Shown here: in pieces, positions 8,183 through 18,100 of the stretch
Layout of the letters: each line of letters begins with the position of its first letter
Position numbering within the stretch: the first letter of the stretch is position 1
Origin: Echinicola rosea
GTDB taxonomy: Bacteria; Bacteroidota; Bacteroidia; Cytophagales; Cyclobacteriaceae
Length of the DNA: 64,000 nt
Reading direction: 5' to 3'
NCBI RefSeq assembly: GCF_005281475.1
Contig: NZ_CP040106.1
Coordinates: 3,314,501 to 3,378,500 of the forward strand
Made by a program: the position numbers and the translations under genes
The notes under the pieces: model-generated
What the model saw: only the letters and a program-made list of their open reading frames with translations
The model's database searches: none
Told to the model about the DNA's origin: nothing

Positions 8183-9393
8183 TACTTAGGGATATTATAG
8201 GCCAAGGAAAATCTCAAGGTTTCGGCCAACGGGTGATTTTGTTTTTGGGGCACCAGGTAAGAGAAGTCAAAGCCCAAACGCTTGAGGTCAAATCCTACGC
8301 CCATGGTGAAATATTGCCTTCCACCTTTATGCTTGTTTTCATAGAAATAACCTGTCCGCAGCGCAAACTTTTCCGCGTATTCGTACTCCACACCAAAAGA
8401 AATCATCAGTTCCTGCATTTCTTCACTGAAGCCATCAGGAGCATCGGCAAAGGAACCGAACATGGCGCTAAGGAGTGGGCGATCTGGGTCTTTGCCTTGT
8501 TCTATTTCTGGGTTTCCATTGGCATCTATAATTAACGAACCATCCTCATTGGTCGCATAGATCGGAGGGGTAGGGACCATCAATTTGTTGAAGTCAAGGG
8601 CGAAGGTCAGGTTATTGTTTTCGTCCAGGGCAGTTTCCAGTGCTGTTCCTATCCGTAGGTTGGTCGGGAGGTAATCGGCATCATCAGGATTATTATAGGT
8701 GAGTTTAGGGCCTATATTGCTGATATTGGCTCCCCACGACCAGTATGCTTCTTTATTGCTGAACAGCACTTCTTTGCGTTGGTAAACGCCCACATCCACA
8801 CCTACACTGACGCCTGGTTTGCTGTCTCCGCTGCCATTGGAGGAAATGTTTCCTGCAATATTCGAATGGATAAACCGGGCGGAAATACCCAGGCTAAGCG
8901 TCTCGGAGAGTTTTCTGGAATAATTCGTGCCAATGGCAATATCCCTAGGATTGAACTGACCGATGGACTGTCCTTGGCCATTGGTCAGTTGGATATCGCC
9001 CATGTTAAAATACCGCAAGTCCACTCCCAGTGTGGACATCTCATCGATCCGCATATAGCCGGTAAGGTAGCTCAGGGACATGTCCGGAACCAATTTTCCC
9101 AACCAAGGGGAATAGGATAGTGCAAACCCCATTTCATCTTCCGCAAAGGCCAGCTTGGCGGCATTCCAATGGATTGAATTGGCATCAGGAGTGGTGGCTA
9201 CACCTGCATCTCCCATGGCCGAATGCCTACTATCAGGGGCAAAATTCAAAAAGGGTACAGCTGTAATGATTACCCTACGGCCTTGGTCTTGTCCAGAAAC
9301 TCGCACCGAATTTTGGGCTTCCGCCGAAAGAGCAGTAAAGGTAAATGCAGTTAAAAAAGTAAGCGCTTTTAAATAATCACTTGATTTCTTCAT
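8182..9393 (-). CDS. porV: Type IX secretion outer-membrane protein PorV
   Basis: The best start is the ATG at 9391-9393 (MKKSSDYLKALTFL), which overlaps the porU stop by 4 bp (ATGA) and gives a 403-residue protein with a clean signal peptide ending near AEAQ. A longer reading frame to 9513 lies inside porU and lacks a signal peptide at its front. The mature start, containing AVPFLNFAPDSRHSAMGDAG, is the conserved opening of PorV (LptO), a FadL-like 14-strand barrel. PorV shuttles type IX cargo from the translocon to the attachment complex with PorU. The alternating hydrophobic strands and final aromatic-rich strand fit a barrel. Confidence 0.92.
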   Translation of the reverse strand: MKKSSDYLKALTFLTAFTFTALSAEAQNSVRVSGQDQGRRVIITAVPFLNFAPDSRHSAMGDAGVATTPDANSIHWNAAKLAFAEDEMGFALSYSPWLGKLVPDMSLSYLTGYMRIDEMSTLGVDLRYFNMGDIQLTNGQGQSIGQFNPRDIAIGTNYSRKLSETLSLGISARFIHSNIAGNISSNGSGDSKPGVSVGVDVGVYQRKEVLFSNKEAYWSWGANISNIGPKLTYNNPDDADYLPTNLRIGTALETALDENNNLTFALDFNKLMVPTPPIYATNEDGSLIIDANGNPEIEQGKDPDRPLLSAMFGSFADAPDGFSEEMQELMISFGVEYEYAEKFALRTGYFYENKHKGGRQYFTMGVGFDLKRLGFDFSYLVPQKQNHPLAETLRFSLAYNIPK

Positions 9394-12300
9394 TGAATAT
9401 TTATTTTTCCAATTGCCTGGTCCGAGGTTCCGTCCCTTTCGCTTGTTAGCTGTAATTCGTAAATATAAGTTCCTTTTGCGGGAATTTTTATCATGTCTCT
9501 TAAAAAAATCCATTCGATATCGGTGATTTCTGTACTTGCTTTTGGATAACGTTTTTCCTTTGAAAATATTTCCTGTCCCAATAAATTAAAGATGTTCAAC
9601 TTAAAAATTATACTTTCATTAGGTCGATTATGTTTTATTTTAAAATAACTGATGTCATTTGTAGGATTTGGATAATTTATAAATTCTAAAATTCTTATTT
9701 TTTTACTTCCCCGGACTTCTATCTCCAAGATTTGGGTGCTGCGGTTCCCGAAATTATCAAAAGCGGTTAATTCCAGCGTATTCACTCCTTCTTCCAATCC
9801 ATCAAGGGGCATTTCGATGATGCCAGTGGTGTATTTGCTGTGAATGGCACGATAATAATCATTGAGGATCATGGGGGGGTGGCCATTGACCTGAAGGCTG
9901 ATGTCCTGACCTTTTCCTGAAACGGTCTGGATGCCGCTTTTATCGTCCAAAGCAGCGATGAATGTGACCCGGTTAGAAGAAATGACGTCATTGTTTTTTA
10001 TGGTATCATTGGCAAATAAGCGAATGATGGGGCCTTCTTGATCGGATTGGCCATCAGGAGGAGCCTGGCCTAAGGGGATGGAAGTGGCCTGCATGGCTTC
10101 GAAGGTATTGGAGCTGGAAGAAGCAAAAGCCCTTATGGTTCCATTGGAGAGGCTGCTGTTGGGGTTGATGAAAAGCTCTGCCATAAAATGGCCATTCTTG
10201 ACATTTCCTGTTACTCGGTAGAGGATATTGTTTGGGTCTTGATAGGTAGCGGGAGGCCCTTCGTCACCATTGGTCTCTGAGATGGAGGGTGGTCCCAAGA
10301 TCTCTACTATAAATGTCCCCTCAAAATTATCGACTGGAATTCTGGTGACAGGATCAAGGATACTGCCGCTGATGGTGGATTTTTGATGGGTAAATAGCGT
10401 GTCGCTGGGGATTCCGTCAGGGGATGACAGCTGGAAGTCCACGGTCAATTCTGGCCGGGCCAACCGGAGACTGGGATCGCCAAGGAGCGAGAAGTTCCGG
10501 TTATAGGGGCCGTTGAGGCTATTGTTTTTTGTAACCTTAAAGATGTCTCCTAGCTGAAGTCCTTTTCCCATATCATTTTCCTGAATGGCCCTGATGAATG
10601 CTTTGTTCAATTCAAAGTTGATGCTGCTAAACACCGGTCTTCCTGTGGTCAGCAGGGCAATGGCACCTTTGTTTTTGGCCATCAACAGTTCTTCAGCTCC
10701 TGACCTTAAATAGGGGCTGTCATGTCGGCCAAAGGCACAGGTGGCGGTAACGATCAGTGGGAAATGGTTGGTTTCAGGCCAGTCCTGAAGGTCACTTGTT
10801 TGGAAGATTCTTTCAGCTGTAAGCGTGTTTTCATTGCCGTGACCAATATAATTAACGAGCAATGCTCCCTCTTCTAGCCGCTTGGACAGCGCTGCTTTTG
10901 CTTTTGGAGAAGACTGGGAGCCCTTATCTTTGATTTGCTCGAATGCATCCAAGTAGAGCTTTTGGACTTCATATGCCGGGCTTTCATGTGAAATAGTAGA
11001 AGCGTGGTTCTCGCTGTGGCCAAGGTGGATGTTTTGATCTCCATCATCGGCCACAAAAAGAAGTTGCCTTTTCCATTTACCAAGCTGTGCAGAAGGGGTT
11101 TCGTATTGGATGATTTTTTCTACGACATTCCGGGCTTCCTGGAAGTTGATTACCGGGATACGTCCCACCCCAATGGAAAGCGGAAGGTCTCCTTGCGCTG
11201 TTTCTTGCCATTCCCCTTGCCCAAATTCCAAAAAACCAAAATAGTCATCCGAGCTGAAGGATGTCAATGGATGGAGACTGTTTCGGCTGCAGTAAGTGGG
11301 GACGAGGTTAGGGCGACCCGAGCTGATGTTTTTATAGTCAAAAGTGCCTTTTCCAAAAAGCAGTACGTTTTGAAGGGTTTTGTGCAGGTGGTATTGGTCG
11401 GCCAGAAAATTACGGATGGCGGTAACATCCCTGGTGCCATAATTATAACAGTCGTATATTTCCTGTGTCGTAACCACCACTGTGCTGATCCCGATGCTTC
11501 GCTTAAAATCCGCTAATTTATTGGCTTGAAACATGAGTGATGGTGCCGTAATGATTACCAAGGCTGCTGGATCGATCTGCCGGAGGTTTAGGGTTACCTT
11601 GCGGAGATCCTTGATGACGGCTGATGCACTGGTCTGTGCAATGGCGACACGGTGAAGTGGTGCCAGCATGGCTTTGCCATTTTTTGGAAGTAGGGCGGAT
11701 GGTTGGTCGAAGCGCGAAACATCCCAGTAGAGTTTGTCTTCCTCCACTCCGATTGCAACAGGTTCCTGTGGATGAAGGTTTATATAAATGCCTTTTTGGA
11801 TTTGATCGGCATTATTTGGAAGTCCTAACAGGAAATAATCCAAGAATGCTACGGCATTTGGATCGCTGCTCTCCAGTTCAATATTAAACTGCGTGGGGTT
11901 GCCCAAGTCAGTGTGTCCGGTAAATCCTGTTACGGATTTTTCCCGTCCTTTTAATCCATAGGTGGATTGGGAAATGGGAGAAATAGAGGTGGTGAAAAAT
12001 TCATGCTGATGGCTTCTGAGCTTTAGTTCAGCAGTACTGGTGGATTGTGCCATGAGATTGGCTTGGTAAAAAATGGGGCCATCATGGTAGGCCTCCACGT
12101 GGATGTTAAAAGAAGCGATTCCACCAGCCCGAAGCCTATTTCCGTACCATTTTCTACCGGAAGAAAGGAGGTTCAGTTCTTCTTTTTTATAAGGATAGAG
12201 CGAGTAAAGTAGCACATTTCCTGATGGGGAATTAGTATGGGGAGGTGGTTCTTGGCTGGTTTTAATGCGCTTGGGAGTCGGTACATTGGTTTTGATGAGG

Positions 12301-12665
12301 TAATAGGCGGTGTCAGTATAGGTGTGATGGATGTATTGTAAACTATCGCCTTCCATGGAAAATTGATGAGGCCCTTCCAGGTAAACATACAGACGATTGT
12401 CTTTTAGAAGGGAAGGGAGTTCATGAAGTTGGAAAGCCCCTTCTTCCAACTTTTGCGGTAGGATACCATTGGAGCCATAAAAGGCAATTTTATCCAAGGG
12501 AGTATCCTTTAGCTGTGGTAGCTCTGCTGTGGATAGCTGGTAGATGCCGGATTGGGTGACCGGAAATTTGTAGTAAGTTGACTGGGCAAATAATGGATCA
12601 CCTGTACTGAAAAGAGCCAAATATACCAATAGGGTGTATTTCAGTATGTCAGGAATCAGGTTCAT
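9390..12665 (-). CDS. porU: Type IX secretion sortase PorU (C25 gingipain-like)
   Basis: Read from the ATG at 12663-12665 (MNLIPDILKYTLL) this is a 1091-residue exported protein with a signal peptide ending near FAQS. The caspase-like C25 domain is in the middle: His609 lies in YIGHGNE and Cys643 in TATCAFG, the spacing expected of the His-Cys dyad. PorU cleaves the C-terminal sorting signal of type IX cargo and attaches the cargo to A-LPS. Its own C-terminus has a type IX-like tail (INYPNPTND, then FNLLGQEIF). It overlaps pssA upstream and porV downstream by 4 bp each. Confidence 0.93.
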   Translation of the reverse strand: MNLIPDILKYTLLVYLALFSTGDPLFAQSTYYKFPVTQSGIYQLSTAELPQLKDTPLDKIAFYGSNGILPQKLEEGAFQLHELPSLLKDNRLYVYLEGPHQFSMEGDSLQYIHHTYTDTAYYLIKTNVPTPKRIKTSQEPPPHTNSPSGNVLLYSLYPYKKEELNLLSSGRKWYGNRLRAGGIASFNIHVEAYHDGPIFYQANLMAQSTSTAELKLRSHQHEFFTTSISPISQSTYGLKGREKSVTGFTGHTDLGNPTQFNIELESSDPNAVAFLDYFLLGLPNNADQIQKGIYINLHPQEPVAIGVEEDKLYWDVSRFDQPSALLPKNGKAMLAPLHRVAIAQTSASAVIKDLRKVTLNLRQIDPAALVIITAPSLMFQANKLADFKRSIGISTVVVTTQEIYDCYNYGTRDVTAIRNFLADQYHLHKTLQNVLLFGKGTFDYKNISSGRPNLVPTYCSRNSLHPLTSFSSDDYFGFLEFGQGEWQETAQGDLPLSIGVGRIPVINFQEARNVVEKIIQYETPSAQLGKWKRQLLFVADDGDQNIHLGHSENHASTISHESPAYEVQKLYLDAFEQIKDKGSQSSPKAKAALSKRLEEGALLVNYIGHGNENTLTAERIFQTSDLQDWPETNHFPLIVTATCAFGRHDSPYLRSGAEELLMAKNKGAIALLTTGRPVFSSINFELNKAFIRAIQENDMGKGLQLGDIFKVTKNNSLNGPYNRNFSLLGDPSLRLARPELTVDFQLSSPDGIPSDTLFTHQKSTISGSILDPVTRIPVDNFEGTFIVEILGPPSISETNGDEGPPATYQDPNNILYRVTGNVKNGHFMAELFINPNSSLSNGTIRAFASSSSNTFEAMQATSIPLGQAPPDGQSDQEGPIIRLFANDTIKNNDVISSNRVTFIAALDDKSGIQTVSGKGQDISLQVNGHPPMILNDYYRAIHSKYTTGIIEMPLDGLEEGVNTLELTAFDNFGNRSTQILEIEVRGSKKIRILEFINYPNPTNDISYFKIKHNRPNESIIFKLNIFNLLGQEIFSKEKRYPKASTEITDIEWIFLRDMIKIPAKGTYIYELQLTSERDGTSDQAIGKINIQ

Positions 12666-13354
12666 AAGGAGGTAAGCCTGCTTTCTACTAAAGAAAGCAA
12701 GATATAGCTGATGATGATTAAGGGTATTCCTGCCAATCCCAGCCATAAGACGCTTACTGCTCCGATCGCAGTGACCAAATATCGAAACACATTATCCGTC
12801 AATCGAAAGTTTTTGAATTTCAAGGCAATCAGGGGCAGCTCCGCGGTCAGGAGCAAGGCCATGATCAGCGTCAGTCCCAAGAGGAAATAACTGTTTTGCA
12901 CCAAAGAATCTGCCCAAGTAAATCGTTCGGCAAGAAAAGGCAAGGTACAGATCAATAGTGCATTGGCAGGAGTGGGTACACCGATAAACCGATCAGATTG
13001 CCGTGTGTCAATATTGAATTTCGCCAAACGCATGGCAGACTGAATACCGATCAGAAATGCGATAAAAGGAACATATCCTGATGGAAAAGGGATTTTTAAC
13101 AGCTGAAAAAGCACAAATGATGGTAGTACGCCAAAGGTCACCATGTCCGCGAGTGAATCAAGTTGTTTTCCGATCTCACTGTGTACTTTCAGCAAGCGGG
13201 CCACCATACCATCCAAGAAATCAAAAACCGCAGCGACCATGATAAAATACGTCGCTGCAAAGAGATTTCCATCCAGCACGAAAAATATTCCAGCCATTCC
13301 ACTGGCGAGGTTCATGCAGGTAATTGCATTGGGAATGTGTTTTTTGATATTCAA
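12662..13354 (-). CDS. pssA: CDP-diacylglycerol-serine O-phosphatidyltransferase
   Basis: The 230-residue protein has several membrane spans and the CDP-alcohol phosphatidyltransferase motif, here DFLDGMVARLLKVHSEIGKQ followed by LDSLAD. The Asp-Gly-x2-Ala-Arg...Gly...Asp-x3-Asp pattern is complete. It makes phosphatidylserine, the precursor of phosphatidylethanolamine. The start is a TTG at 13352-13354 that overlaps the stop of the upstream MBL gene (TTGA); no in-frame ATG occurs until residue 15, inside the conserved N-terminus, so TTG is probably real. The 3' end overlaps porU by 4 bp. Confidence 0.9.
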   Translation of the reverse strand: MNIKKHIPNAITCMNLASGMAGIFFVLDGNLFAATYFIMVAAVFDFLDGMVARLLKVHSEIGKQLDSLADMVTFGVLPSFVLFQLLKIPFPSGYVPFIAFLIGIQSAMRLAKFNIDTRQSDRFIGVPTPANALLICTLPFLAERFTWADSLVQNSYFLLGLTLIMALLLTAELPLIALKFKNFRLTDNVFRYLVTAIGAVSVLWLGLAGIPLIIISYILLSLVESRLTSL

Positions 13355-14004
13355 AATTGAGCGTTTTTACCTACGAAAGGATTGTGGTTTTTTTCATGGC
13401 CGATCAGCGTGGTCGGTCCGTGTCCCGGATAGACCTTTACATCATCTGGAAGCACAAAAAGTTTGGATTTAATGGCATCGAGCAAGGTCTGATGATCTCC
13501 TCCGGGCAGGTCAGTACGGCCAATGCTTCCTTGAAACAAGGTGTCGCCACCGATACAGGTTTTGCTCTCGGGATGATAGAATACCACATGACCAGGGGCA
13601 TGGCCCGGAACCCAGATAACTTCCAGCGTAGTCTCGCCAAAGGTTATCTTATCAGCTTCTTCCAAGTATTTTTCGGCCTCGCAGGGTGTATATGCCGGAA
13701 ATCCGTAATTGGAGGCATAAGAACTGACGGCCATAAGGACAGGTTCATCTTTGGGATGGATTTCCAAAGGAAGGCCATAGGATTGGTTTACGAAATAATT
13801 ACCTAAAACATGATCAATATGACAGTGGGTATTCAGTAATCTCACTGGAGTGAGGCCATTTGATTGGACAAAATTATCTAATGCTTCCTGTTCGTCCTTA
13901 GCATAGCATCCAGGATCGATGATCACCGCTTCTTTGGTGTCATCGTACAGGATATAGCAGTTTTCCTGAAAGGGGTTGAACGTGAAAGTTTGTACATTAA
14001 GCAT
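13351..14004 (-). CDS. MBL-fold metallohydrolase (glyoxalase II-like)
   Basis: A 217-residue metallo-beta-lactamase-fold protein. The metal motif THCHIDH is at about residues 59-65, further ligands follow in VPGHAPGHV and GGDTLF, and the last His is in YPGHGPTT. Length and motif order match the short glyoxalase II-like hydrolases (YcbL type) that cleave thioesters such as S-lactoylglutathione or related compounds. The start is the ATG at 14002-14004. It is the first gene of a five-gene minus-strand operon and overlaps pssA by 4 bp. Substrate uncertain. Confidence 0.88.
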   Translation of the reverse strand: MLNVQTFTFNPFQENCYILYDDTKEAVIIDPGCYAKDEQEALDNFVQSNGLTPVRLLNTHCHIDHVLGNYFVNQSYGLPLEIHPKDEPVLMAVSSYASNYGFPAYTPCEAEKYLEEADKITFGETTLEVIWVPGHAPGHVVFYHPESKTCIGGDTLFQGSIGRTDLPGGDHQTLLDAIKSKLFVLPDDVKVYPGHGPTTLIGHEKNHNPFVGKNAQF

Positions 14005-14061
14005 CGTCGAAACATTTTTGAATTCATGCCAAAATAACGAAGAAAGAAATTAATTTTGGGT

Positions 14062-15114
14062 ATGGAAGTAGATTTTTTACTCATTGGACAAGGCATAGCA
14101 GGTACGGTTTTATCCTATCGGTTGATCAAATCAGGGAAGTCTGTTCTTGTGATTGATCAGGCCGACGCCAATAACAGCAGTAGGGTAGCTGCAGGGCTGT
14201 TCAATCCTATCACCGGCCGGAAAATGGTCAAAACCTGGAATGCTGATCTTCTGTTTCCGGCCATCAAGCCACTTTATGGTGACCTGGAGGCCTTGCTGGG
14301 CAAGCAGCTCATGTATGCCAGAAATATCTATCGCCCGTTTTTCAGCATTGAGGAGCAAAATGAATGGATGGGGAAAAGTTGTGATGCGGAAGTACAGGAT
14401 TATTTGGAGAATGTCAGGACAAAGCCGTTGTATGAAGAGGTCACTGATCCCTATGGAGGCATTATGCTCAAGAATGCCGGTTATTTGGACATCAATACGT
14501 TAATGGACGCCTATGGCGATTGGTTGGCAAAAAACGGACGACTACGCAATGGGCACTTCGATGAGGAGCTGCTCAAGCATGAAGCTGGCAAATGGCATTA
14601 TCAGGATATAAAAGCATCGGCAATAGTTTATTGCAGTGGTCTGGGAGCGGCCAAAAGTTCGTATTTTGATTGGTTGCCTTTTGCACCGGTCAAAGGAGAA
14701 ATAATCGAGATAGAAAGTGATTTTGCTCCTGAAGAAATCATCAATAGGGGTGTGTTCAGGATTACCATGCCTGACGATAGGATTAGGGTGGGATCTACCT
14801 ATAGCTGGCATGATCTGGACGAAGGCCCCACTGATCGGGGCAAAGAGGAGATTTTAGAACGATTGGAGAAGATTGTCCCGAGCAAGGCGGGTAAGCTGCT
14901 GAGTCATCGCGTGGGCGTTCGGCCTGCTACCAAGGATCGAAAACCTTTTCTTGGAAAACATCCTGCTGCTGAAAGCGTTTATATCTTCAATGGATTTGGT
15001 GCGAAAGGGGTTTCTTTAGTACCTTATTACAGCAAGATCATGCTCAGGTTATTATTGGAAGGTAGCGAACCTGAAAAAGATGTTAACATAAGTCGATTTT
15101 TTAAGTATATTTAA
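14062..15114 (+). CDS. FAD-dependent oxidoreductase, DAO family (second)
   Basis: Read from the ATG at 14062 (MEVDFLLIGQ) this is a 350-residue flavoprotein. The dinucleotide-binding motif GQGIAGTVLSYRL is followed by VLVIDQAD. The SSRVAAGLFNPITGR segment is typical of the MnmC-C/ThiO-like subset of DAO enzymes. The C-terminus (FNGFGAKGVSLVPYYS) is the FAD-contacting end. A TTG two codons upstream is possible but the ATG is preferred. It stands divergent from the MBL operon with a 57-bp gap that must hold both promoters. It is distinct in sequence from the oxidoreductase at 362. Confidence 0.8.
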   Translation: MEVDFLLIGQGIAGTVLSYRLIKSGKSVLVIDQADANNSSRVAAGLFNPITGRKMVKTWNADLLFPAIKPLYGDLEALLGKQLMYARNIYRPFFSIEEQNEWMGKSCDAEVQDYLENVRTKPLYEEVTDPYGGIMLKNAGYLDINTLMDAYGDWLAKNGRLRNGHFDEELLKHEAGKWHYQDIKASAIVYCSGLGAAKSSYFDWLPFAPVKGEIIEIESDFAPEEIINRGVFRITMPDDRIRVGSTYSWHDLDEGPTDRGKEEILERLEKIVPSKAGKLLSHRVGVRPATKDRKPFLGKHPAAESVYIFNGFGAKGVSLVPYYSKIMLRLLLEGSEPEKDVNISRFFKYI

Positions 15115-15138
15115 AAACAAAGACAAGAAAACAGATCA

Positions 15139-18100
15139 ATGAAGGTAAAATTAGTTTTTATTTATTTTACACTACTCTGGCTAGGTTCCTATTCCGTCTC
15201 GAATGCCCAATTTGACCAAGAGCGCTTTGGAAAAAACAGAATACAGCACCATGAATTTGATTGGTATTTTTTTTCATCCAATAATTTTGAGGTGTACTAT
15301 TACGGTGGAGGGAGAGACAATGCCCGAATGGCCATCGACTATTTGGAAAATGAATTTGAGCGGATCACCCAGATGATAGGTTATGTCGCCTATACGAAGC
15401 CCAAGATCTATATTTATAACAGCCGGGAAGAATGGTTGGAAAGCAACTTGAACCTGGAAGAGGATAGTTATACAGTCAATGGCGAAACGTTTTTTTCCAA
15501 ACTACTGGCGGAGGTTCCCTATACAGGGGATTGGGCCTCCTTTAAGGATGAGCTTTTGTATCGCACCATTAGGGTCATTCTCGAGGAGATGCTTTATGGA
15601 AGCACGATTGCAGATGCCTTCCAGTCCAATTTGATCAATAGTTTTCCAGAATGGTTTATAGACGGTACGGCCCTGTACCTTGCCAAAGGATGGAGCTTGG
15701 AAATGGATGACTATGTACGTCATTATCTAAAAGGTAACGAGTCCCCAAAACTCTATAAACTGAACAAAAGAGAGGCATCTTTGGTGGGGCAGTCCATCTG
15801 GAATTTTATTGTGCAGAAGTACGGTAAGCGGTATGTTTCCAGTATCCTAAACCTCAGCCGAATCAATAGAAACGAAGAAAACAGTATTGCCAATACCTTG
15901 GGAGTGGGTTATAAGAGCTTTGCCGAGCAATGGCGAGCTTATTATACCACGGTAAATGAGCCCGTCTTTTCAACCTTTAAAGAGCCATCGACAGATAATG
16001 TCATCGCATCTACCAAGAAAAATGAAAATGGATCGATCAATGATATAAAATTCAGCCCAGATGCAGAGCACTTGGCGTATGTCCTCAATAACAATGGTAA
16101 ATTCAAAGTGGTCGTTAGAAACCTTTCTTCCAATAATGAGGTGACAGTGTTTAAAGGAGGTTCTTCTGTTGAAGATCAAGAACCTAATTTCACTTCACCG
16201 GTAATAGCTTGGCGTGACACGCTGAATCTGACCATTGCCACCTTTAAGCGAGGATTGACCACATTACGCATGAGGAGCATTGATGGCAGTAGTCAGGACA
16301 AGATTTTTCTGCGAAACATCACGCAAATCAACAGCCTTGACTTTTCACCCAATGGCAGGAATATGGTGCTTTCGGCACAGTCCGGTGGTAAGACGAATAT
16401 CTATACCCTTAACCTGAGAGGCAGGGGAAGAAGGCTTACCAATGACGTATTTGATGACATTACTCCCGTTTTCGTCAATGATTCGACGATCGTTTATGCT
16501 TCCAATCGAGCCGATTTGCCAGATAGTGTCCTTACCAGAGCTCCGGACGCTCGGAAATTACCCGAATATTTTAATCTCTTTAAGCTGGAACTGGGCGATA
16601 GCCTCGTGACGACAAAGCTTACCAACATGAATTCAAAGAACTTTATGCCGCGTCCGATGAATCAGAATTTTGTGCTTCACCTCAGTGACCAAAGCGGCAT
16701 TTATAACCTGATGCGATATGGGCTGGGCAGCGAGGTATCCAGCCAAGTTTCTGCCTTCAATACCAGTGTGGAGTCATTTGATTTTTCACCACTGATCAAT
16801 AAATGGGCATATGCTTATAAGGATGGGACAGGCAGTAAGTTGGTACTGGAGTCTTATCCCAATATTGATCAATTTACGCCAGGCACGCCGCGGATTCAAC
16901 TAAATCAAGCGAAGAAATTGAACGAGCGTCTGGCAGAAAGAAGGTTGGAAAAGCAGCAAGAAGAGGATGATGAGGAAGAAAAAACGGTTCCTACGCGATT
17001 GACTGCTGATACAGAGGATCCGCTGGCCATTGATTCTATCCCGGCTTCATCCAATAAGACAGGAACCATCAATGTGGACCGATTGCGGTTTGAGCACCAT
17101 TCAGGGATCAATACCGAAAATTACAGCTTCGATACCGTACCGACGCCCCAAGAGAAGAGAGAAGGTAGATTGGCCTCCGGAAAAAGTGATATTTTGGAAG
17201 CTTTCAGGAAGCAGAGTCTCAAAAACACCGTTAGAGGGCCAAGGGATTATATGCCCCAGGTACAGGCCAATAGTTTGCGAACCACCTTTGTAGTGGATCC
17301 ATTGAGAGGTTTTGGCTTGAATATCGAAGGTAAGATGACCGAGCTTTTGCATAATCATGTCTTCCAAGGAGGGATTATGACGCCTTTGGATTTCAGATCG
17401 GGAAGTGATGTGTATTTTGAGTACGAATACCTGAAAAACCGTATCGACTATCGGGCTCGCTTTGATCGGAGGGCATTGGTGATTTCAGAAGGAGATGTCA
17501 CTTATCAGCGTTATGTACTTACCAAAGGGGAGCTTGGTTTCTCCTACCCCTTTACGGAGCATACGAGGTTTACAGTAGCTCCATTTTATGCCAAAACGCA
17601 ATACTTTAACCTAAATCCCGATTCATTGGTACTGGGGAGCGAGGGGCCGCAAAATCGTTTTGATGTGCATTATGTTGGTGGAAAAGCCGAATTGGTGGTG
17701 GACAAGACCAGGCTGCTAGGCCTTCATATGGAGCAAGGGTTTAAAGGAAAAATAGGGTTTAAGCATTATCAGGGCATTGATGAAGGCGATAGGTCGTTTA
17801 GCAATTTTTACCTTGATTTAAGAAACTATCAAAAAATCCATAAGAACATAACCTTTGCCACGAAGCTTTTTGCAGGCTCTTTTATGGGGAACAATCCGCA
17901 GAGTTACTTGGTGGGGGGCATGAAAAACTGGCTGTTCAATGAGTTTTACGAGCCACCTTCCAATCGACCAGAACCATCACCAGTGAGAAACCGGGATGGT
18001 GTTGAGAATTCCAATATTCTATTTGCAGAGTTTGTGGATCTTAGAGGTTATGACTACGATGAAATCCGGGGCAGGAATGTGGTGACCTTTTCCGCTGAGC

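Noticed and set aside
9394..9513. Longer N-terminus for PorV starting at 9513
   Set aside because: The extra 40 residues lie inside porU, are basic and would hide the signal peptide; the ATG overlapping the porU stop is better.
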